The notes under the pieces: generated by a model
Seen by the model: the letters and a program-made list of their open reading frames with translations, nothing else
Database searches by the model: none
Told to the model about the DNA's origin: nothing
Shown: piece by piece, positions 59,151 to 64,000 of the stretch
Numbering within the stretch: position 1 is the stretch's first letter
Layout of the letters: every line of letters begins with the position of its first letter
Origin: DATARH01 sp036489765
GTDB lineage: Bacteria > Pseudomonadota > Alphaproteobacteria > ATCC43930 > CGMCC-115725
Length of the DNA stretch: 64,000 nucleotides
Direction of reading: 5' to 3'
Assembly: GCA_036489765.1 (NCBI GenBank)
Contig: DASXFE010000078.1
Location: 1-64,000, forward strand
Position numbers and translations under genes: made by a program

Positions 59151-60467
59151 ATGAAATTCATCACCGCCCGCATCGAGCGTCTGGCGACGTTCGTCTTCCT
59201 CTTGGTCGCCGCCGGAATTTTCTGGCCGCCCGACCAGTACCTCCAAAACGACCACATGTCGCATCAGGGGGCGTCGGACCCTTTCGATTCGACAGCCTTT
59301 GCCTCGCTGGCCGTGTTCCTGATCATCGCGTTTGCCGCGCGCTGGAAGGAAACGCTGCGGCTGTTGCGCTGCGCCTGGCCGGTGCTGGCGCTGATCGCTT
59401 TCGCGTTTCTGAGCGCCTACTGGTCTGAGGATCCGGCGCTGGTGATCCGCCGTTCCGGCACCGTCGCGATCAGCTCGCTGTTCGGTGTCTATCTGATCGG
59501 ACGCAGCGATTTCGCCGACTTGGTCGCGCTTCTGGTCAAGGTCTACGCGACGGCGATGGCGGCCTCGCTGATCATCATCGTCGTGGCACCGGGGATCGCG
59601 ATCGGCGGCAACGAGACCTATACCGACGCCATGCGGGGCGCCTTCAACGACAAGAACGAACTCGGCCTCGGCTGCGCGCTGACGATCATCTTTTCGACCT
59701 ACGCGCTCTATCGGGGCTACGGCCGGCGCTGGTTCTCGATCGCCGCGATCGCGATGGCCCTCGTCGCGTTCGAGCTCGCCCGGTCCAAGACGCCTCTGGT
59801 GGACATGGTGGCCGCCGCCTATGTCGCGGTGTTCGCGGCCATGCTGCGGCGGCGCAGCGGGTTCGGGCTTCTGGCCGGGTTTGTCCTTGGAGTCCTCGGC
59901 CTCGCCGGGATCTTCGCCTTCGCGATCGACTCGGCCGCGATCCTCGAGGCGATCGGGCGCGACCCGACTTTCACCAACCGCGCCAAGATCTGGCACTACG
60001 CGTGGATCTACATCCAGCGGCACCAATGGCTCGGCTACGGGTTCGGGTCGTTCTGGCGGGCGAACGGGGTCGAGGCCAACGAGGCCTGGGCGCTCATCGA
60101 GTTCAAGACCCCGCACGCCCACAATGCCTGGCTCGAGGTCGGGCTCGGCCTCGGTATCGTCGGGATGGGGCTGATCGCGCTGAACTGGCTGACCGTGTTC
60201 TATCGCGCGGCCCGGATGGTCACCGCGCCGGCGGCCCGGCACGTCGTGTTCTGCATGGCGATGCTGGTCGCGATCTTTCTCGAAAACATGACCGAGTACG
60301 AGTTCTTTCGGTCGAATGCGATGCTGTGGGTGCTGTTCGTCGCGATCACGACCTATCTCGGCCGCGCCGTGATGGTCGCACACGCTGCGCGGCCGGCGTA
60401 CCGGGTGCCGATTGCGAAGCCGGCAGTTCAAATCGCGAGGTCATTCCGGGGCACGGCAACACCGTGA
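59151..60467 (+). CDS. O-antigen ligase/Wzy-family polymerase-like membrane protein
   Basis: A 438-residue polytopic membrane protein with about ten membrane segments. The Wzy_C/RfaL family region is a large periplasmic loop (about residues 245-340) with IWHYAWIYIQRHQWLGYGFG, SFWRANGVEANEAWALIEFK, then PHAHNAWLEVGLGLGIVGMG. The H-x-H-N-x-x-L and GLG features match ExoQ-like polymerases and ligases. It would polymerise or ligate the lipid-linked repeat units. It closes the forward-strand run of the exopolysaccharide locus. Confidence 0.92.
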   Translation: MKFITARIERLATFVFLLVAAGIFWPPDQYLQNDHMSHQGASDPFDSTAFASLAVFLIIAFAARWKETLRLLRCAWPVLALIAFAFLSAYWSEDPALVIRRSGTVAISSLFGVYLIGRSDFADLVALLVKVYATAMAASLIIIVVAPGIAIGGNETYTDAMRGAFNDKNELGLGCALTIIFSTYALYRGYGRRWFSIAAIAMALVAFELARSKTPLVDMVAAAYVAVFAAMLRRRSGFGLLAGFVLGVLGLAGIFAFAIDSAAILEAIGRDPTFTNRAKIWHYAWIYIQRHQWLGYGFGSFWRANGVEANEAWALIEFKTPHAHNAWLEVGLGLGIVGMGLIALNWLTVFYRAARMVTAPAARHVVFCMAMLVAIFLENMTEYEFFRSNAMLWVLFVAITTYLGRAVMVAHAARPAYRVPIAKPAVQIARSFRGTATP

Positions 60468-60646
60468 AACCGGAATTCCTGCCCAACCAGCCGTCACCCC
60501 GGCGAAGGCCGGGCCCACGGTTCCACCGTTCGAGCGGCTGATGAGGGATCCCGGCCTACGCCGGGTCGACGGCGGAAGCTACGGCTGTCGAGCTTTTCCC
60601 GGCCTCGGCCGTATTTTTGGGTTCCGGGTTCGGTCCATGGCTGACC

Positions 60647-61759
60647 TTAAATCAGGTGGGGTCGCCGTGAGGGCGCATTGCGGAGGGCGTCGGCGATCGC
60701 CCTGTAGGCGGGTTTCGCCCTGCCTTCGGTGTCGAACGGCAGCGGCCGGGGCTCGAGGCCGTCGGCGCGGGCCGCTTCCGGGGTCTTGCCTGAACTTATC
60801 CAGCTATTCTCGTCGGTGAGGCCCCAGTTGATCACTGTGGTCACCGCCGGCGCCGCGAGCGCGACGTCGAGATAGCGGCGATAGGTGTCGGCGACGGCGG
60901 CGTCGCGCGCCGGGATCGCCGACGGGGCGCCTTTGTCGACGACATCGAGCTCGGTGATCATGATTTCGAGCCCGCGCCCGCCTAGATCGGCGAGAAAGCC
61001 TGAGAACACTTTCGCATCGAACTTGTCGATCGTCGCGGTCGCGAGGTGGCTTTGGATGCCGATCGCGTCGACCGGTACGCCGCGCCGCGCAAATCCGTCG
61101 AGCAGCGTGAGCAGGGCCCGGCGCTTGTCGCGGTCGGCTTCGGTATCGAGCTCGATGCCGAATTCGTTCAGCACCAGCTTGACCTTCGGGTCGGCGGCGC
61201 GGGCGGTGCGGAAGGCGATGTCGAGGTAATCCGGCCCGATCTTTTCGAGGAACACGGTCTTGCGGAGATTGTCGGAACGGCCGTCGCCGGGCTTCAGCGC
61301 CTCGTTGACCACGTCCCAGGACTGGAATCGGCCGGCGAAATGGCAGCAGGCGTCGGTGATGTGGTCCTCGACCGCCCGGATCGCGGCGGCGCGGTCCGGA
61401 AGGTCGGCGAACCAGGCCGGCGCTGCCTCGCCCCACACGAGCGCGTGGCCGCGATAGGCGATGCGGTGCGCCCGGGCCCAGGCATAGATCCTTTCGAGCC
61501 CCGAATAGTCGGTCGTCGTCGCGGTCGGCGCCAGATTGCGCCAGTGCGCGCAGGAGCACACGATCAGCGCCGCCTCGCGGGTGACGAGGTCGGTGTACAT
61601 GCGGTCTTTGTCGAGCATCTCGCTGCGGACATAGGTGCCGTAGAGCAGCCCGCGCGAGGCGGCGATGTCGCGCAGGGCGGGCGCCGGTGCGGCGAGTGCC
61701 GCCTTCCCGGCGAACGCCAGCGAGGCGCCGGCGAGGAGGAGGTCGCGGCGGCTGATCAT
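60647..61759 (-). CDS. GH10-type endo-1,4-beta-xylanase
   Basis: Glycoside hydrolase family 10, 370 residues, retaining mechanism. A twin-arginine-like signal ISRRDLLLAGASLAFAGKAA is at the N-terminus, so it is exported. The acid/base Glu is in FQSWDVVNEALKPGDG (WDVVNEA), and the nucleophile Glu in GLEIMITELDVVDKG (ITELD). The AIGIQSHLATATIDKF and GHALVWGEAAPAWF segments are standard family blocks. Its start overlaps the ATP-grasp stop (ATGA). In an exopolysaccharide locus such an enzyme probably trims or edits the polymer rather than digesting plant xylan. Confidence 0.94.
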   Translation of the reverse strand: MISRRDLLLAGASLAFAGKAALAAPAPALRDIAASRGLLYGTYVRSEMLDKDRMYTDLVTREAALIVCSCAHWRNLAPTATTTDYSGLERIYAWARAHRIAYRGHALVWGEAAPAWFADLPDRAAAIRAVEDHITDACCHFAGRFQSWDVVNEALKPGDGRSDNLRKTVFLEKIGPDYLDIAFRTARAADPKVKLVLNEFGIELDTEADRDKRRALLTLLDGFARRGVPVDAIGIQSHLATATIDKFDAKVFSGFLADLGGRGLEIMITELDVVDKGAPSAIPARDAAVADTYRRYLDVALAAPAVTTVINWGLTDENSWISSGKTPEAARADGLEPRPLPFDTEGRAKPAYRAIADALRNAPSRRPHLI

Positions 61760-62871
61760 CCGACGGGCTCCGGCTCGGTTTCGCGCCAGGCATACGCGTT
61801 CATCTGCGCGACATCGATCGCGACGTTCCGGTCGTCGGCCCAGCCGCGGCGAAACAGCAAGTAAGGGATCGGGTCGAGGAGGTGATAGCGCGCGAGGTCC
61901 CGGTCGATGGGCTTGGCGTGGAAATAATGGCCGAGCGTGTGCCGCAGCGACAATTCGAGTGTGTCCGTGACCATCGTCTCCGGCGCGGCGCCCGACGCCG
62001 CCTCCGCGAGGGCGGGGCGCATGAAATTGAGGCCGAGCAGCATCGACAAGTAGATCGTGTACCAAAAGCGCGGGTTGCACTCGACGATGTAGGCGAGATC
62101 GGTTTCCGCCTCGATGACGGCGTCGAAATTGGCGGGACCCGTGAGGTTCGTCGCGGCGGCGAGGCGCTCGGCGTTTTGCAGCAGGTCGGGGTGCGAGAAG
62201 AGGCTGAAGCAACGCTCGTCGCGGCGCTGGCCGGCATGGGCGACGATCCGGCCGTCGCGGCAGATCGTCGAGATGCACACCGATTCGCCGATAATGTGGC
62301 GCTGGACGAGGATCGGCTCGTAGTCGATCCCGTCGAGCAGGGCGTGGTCGCCCTCGTCGAGCAGATGAAAGACCCCGACGCTGCCCGAGCGGTTGATCGG
62401 CTTTACCGTGATCGGCAGCGGTATCTCGCCCGATCGCGATGCCGTGCGCAGGGCGCCCGGCGTCCCGAAGCACCACGCCTCGGGCACCCGGACCCCGTGC
62501 GCGTGGCAATATCGGGTGAAGTTCCACTTATTGTTCAGCAGGTCGAACGTTGCGAGGTCCGGCAACAACGAGCTGCGCACCGGCAACCAGTCGCGGATCG
62601 CGATCAGGAGTCGGGTGGAGACGTCATCGGACGGAAAGATCACGTCGATCCGATGTTTCCGGACAAGGCGCTCGATCTCGCCGAGGATCCGCGTCTCGCT
62701 GCCCGGCTCGGCCGTACACCCGAGGCGGGTATACGAGGCGCAATGCCACGACGAGCGCAAGGCACCGGAGACGCCGTTGCCGAGAACGTGCACCGTCACC
62801 CCCGCATCCGCGGCCGCCCGCATCACGTGGTAGGGCAGCGTAAACGCAAAGGCGATCATCAACCCGTTCAT
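61756..62871 (-). CDS. ATP-grasp superfamily enzyme
   Basis: A 371-residue ATP-grasp ligase. An N-terminal Rossmann-like region (AFAFTLPYHVMRAAADAGVT, VHVLGNGVSGALRSSWHCAS, YTRLG) is like carbamoyl-phosphate-synthase-type proteins; the ATP-binding loop shows PLPITVKPINRSGSVGVFHL, and EPILVQRHIIGESVCISTIC and IVECNPRFWYTIYLSML give the metal-binding E-N pattern. It would join a carboxylate with an amine or thiol. Position between the flavoprotein and GH10 genes suggests polymer substituent synthesis. The start overlaps no gene but lies 11 bases from the monooxygenase stop. Confidence 0.88.
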   Translation of the reverse strand: MNGLMIAFAFTLPYHVMRAAADAGVTVHVLGNGVSGALRSSWHCASYTRLGCTAEPGSETRILGEIERLVRKHRIDVIFPSDDVSTRLLIAIRDWLPVRSSLLPDLATFDLLNNKWNFTRYCHAHGVRVPEAWCFGTPGALRTASRSGEIPLPITVKPINRSGSVGVFHLLDEGDHALLDGIDYEPILVQRHIIGESVCISTICRDGRIVAHAGQRRDERCFSLFSHPDLLQNAERLAAATNLTGPANFDAVIEAETDLAYIVECNPRFWYTIYLSMLLGLNFMRPALAEAASGAAPETMVTDTLELSLRHTLGHYFHAKPIDRDLARYHLLDPIPYLLFRRGWADDRNVAIDVAQMNAYAWRETEPEPVG

Positions 62872-62882
62872 GCGGTCGCGCC

Positions 62883-64000
62883 TCAGCGGGCGGCCAGCGC
62901 CGGGCGCATCGACACCGAGCGCCGCGCCAGCGAGCGCTCGAGATGCGCGGCGATGCGGGGGGCGGTAAACTCGCACCCGTAGACAAAACGAAACATCGGC
63001 CCGAAGGACGGCGCTGAGGCCGGGCCGACGAAGTAGAGCCCGGGCACCGAGCTTTCGAAATTTCGCGACAGCAGCGGCGTGTTGGCGGCCGTCTCGATCG
63101 CGCCGCGCAGGCCGGGGTCGAGAAAGGCGATCTTCTGCAGATTGACCCGGTAGCCGGTGCAGAGGATCGCGTGGTCGGCCGAGATCGTCGTGGCGGTGCC
63201 GTCGGCGGCGACGCAATCGAGATGGATGCGGTGGCCGCGGATCTCCGCGGATTGCGGCGTGAGGCCGGTCTTCACCGTCACCTTGCCGAACACGCGGTCG
63301 CGCATCGGCCAGCTGCCGGCGATTGCCTGCGAGGTTGCGATGATATGCAGCCGCGTCGCGTCGGGGAGGAAGCGGAAGAGGAGCGGCGCCCGCGTGTAAG
63401 CGACGCTGCGCCAGCCCTGGCCGATCCCGGTGCCGGGCCAGCGCAGCCGGTCCGACAGCGTCCGGGTCGCCGGGTCGCTGAAGTTGTGGAACGACAGCTC
63501 CTTCCGGCGGGTGATGAGCTGCACCGACGCGCCGCCCTCGTGCATCAGCGCCGAGAGGTCGGTCGCCGATGAGCCGCCGCCGATCACGGCGACCTCGCGG
63601 CCCGTGAATTGGTCCATCGCCGCGTGGTCCGACGCGTGCGAGACGTACTCGCGCGGCAGGTGCGCCAGATGAGGCGGCAGGACCCCGAAATCGCTGATGC
63701 CGATCGCGACGATGACCTTGGCCGCGCCAGTGATCTCGCCGTCGTCGAGCTCGACCGAAAACCGCTCGCCGGCGCGGGTCACCGAGACGACCTGGCGGCC
63801 GTCGAGATCGGGCACATAGCGGGCCTGGAACGCGTCGCCATAGGCGATGAAATTCCCGCTGGCGACCGGGATGCCTTCGTCGGCATAGGGGATGCCGCTG
63901 CCGGCGCAGTAATCCGCCAGCATCATGTCGCCGCCGGGCGCCATCAGGTTCGACGCGAACCCGTCGGATTTCAGCAGCATCCCCTGCGGCATCCGGGTGC
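62883..64000 (-). CDS. FAD-dependent monooxygenase, N-terminus beyond window edge
   Basis: Flavin-containing monooxygenase-like oxidoreductase. About 372 codons are visible; the N-terminal FAD GxGxxG lies past base 64000. The second dinucleotide motif is clear, GREVAVIGGGSSATDLSALM, as is the C-terminal ATG-like motif ADHAILCTGYRVNLQK and the FAD-closing VPGLYFVGPASAPSFGPMFR. The ATRMPQGMLLKSDGF-like segment at the visible start is typical of ornithine/lysine N-oxygenase and FMO relatives. It heads the minus-strand run followed by ATP-grasp and GH10 genes. A role in oxidising a polymer or amine substituent is inference. Confidence 0.88.
   Translation of the reverse strand, partial: TRMPQGMLLKSDGFASNLMAPGGDMMLADYCAGSGIPYADEGIPVASGNFIAYGDAFQARYVPDLDGRQVVSVTRAGERFSVELDDGEITGAAKVIVAIGISDFGVLPPHLAHLPREYVSHASDHAAMDQFTGREVAVIGGGSSATDLSALMHEGGASVQLITRRKELSFHNFSDPATRTLSDRLRWPGTGIGQGWRSVAYTRAPLLFRFLPDATRLHIIATSQAIAGSWPMRDRVFGKVTVKTGLTPQSAEIRGHRIHLDCVAADGTATTISADHAILCTGYRVNLQKIAFLDPGLRGAIETAANTPLLSRNFESSVPGLYFVGPASAPSFGPMFRFVYGCEFTAPRIAAHLERSLARRSVSMRPALAAR

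Overview
The window is high-GC DNA, dense with genes, from an alphaproteobacterium. Supporting signs are the sdhCDAB order, the alphaproteobacterial-style ccmI-ccmH-ccmG-ccmF block, a membrane-anchored CycM-like cytochrome c, several Tat-exported periplasmic proteins, and several families of dispersed palindromic repeats. I cannot fix the genus; a Rhodospirillales or Hyphomicrobiales relative is an inference. A selenocysteine tRNA shows that the lineage has, or had, the selenocysteine pathway, but no sel genes are in view.

Layout. 1-3.4 kb: hemP and a TonB-dependent siderophore receptor (cut by the left edge), tRNA-Sec with a broken ORF beside its 3' end, a degenerate receiver protein and a small conserved-looking ORF. 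3.4-9.1 kb: a complete sugar-type ABC importer (two permeases, one ATPase) bracketed by two paralogous Tat-exported binding proteins. 9.3-16.1 kb: TetR regulator and SRPBCC protein, then HpaB-like hydroxylase, VOC protein, D-malate/tartrate-type dehydrogenase and two tandem amidohydrolases. 16.2-20.4 kb: cytochrome c maturation genes. 20.5-27.4 kb: alpha/beta hydrolases, SDR, luciferase-like oxidoreductase, a VapBC-type pair with a damaged toxin, a MetE-like enzyme and a ThDP enzyme.

27.5-31.4 kb is an accessory island with lower GC. It holds an IS1595-family transposase with passenger ORF, a RhuM-family gene with a coiled-coil partner, an odd tRNA with a leucine body but an AGA (serine-codon) anticodon, a tRNA-like relic on the other side of the rhuM pair, and a GIY-YIG nuclease gene flanked by inverted copies of a dispersed palindrome. 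This is the most unusual part of the window.

31.4-37.6 kb: enolase-superfamily enzyme, acyl-CoA-dehydrogenase-like flavoprotein, a degenerate SUMT-like protein, GST, MarC and a class III CoA-transferase. 37.7-41.3 kb: succinate dehydrogenase. 41.5-44.6 kb: yejB and yejA of a peptide importer, without yejE/yejF. 44.6-51.7 kb: inositol-phosphatase-family enzyme, cytochrome c, kdsB-pheA, malate/lactate-type dehydrogenase, methylmalonyl-CoA epimerase, a lipoprotein and gamma-glutamyltransferase. 51.9-64 kb: an exopolysaccharide locus (initiating sugar transferase, Wza, Wzc-like chain-length protein, glycosyltransferase, ExeA-like ATPase, Wzy/ligase) that also holds a secreted duplicated-domain protein and a reverse-strand operon of flavoprotein monooxygenase, ATP-grasp enzyme and GH10 xylanase. 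The right edge cuts the monooxygenase.

Most of the 10-37 kb enzymes look like an assemblage of catabolic genes for aromatic, sugar-acid or xenobiotic compounds, but no single pathway can be read from sequence alone. Functional names rest on motifs and remembered family resemblance; no database search was possible.
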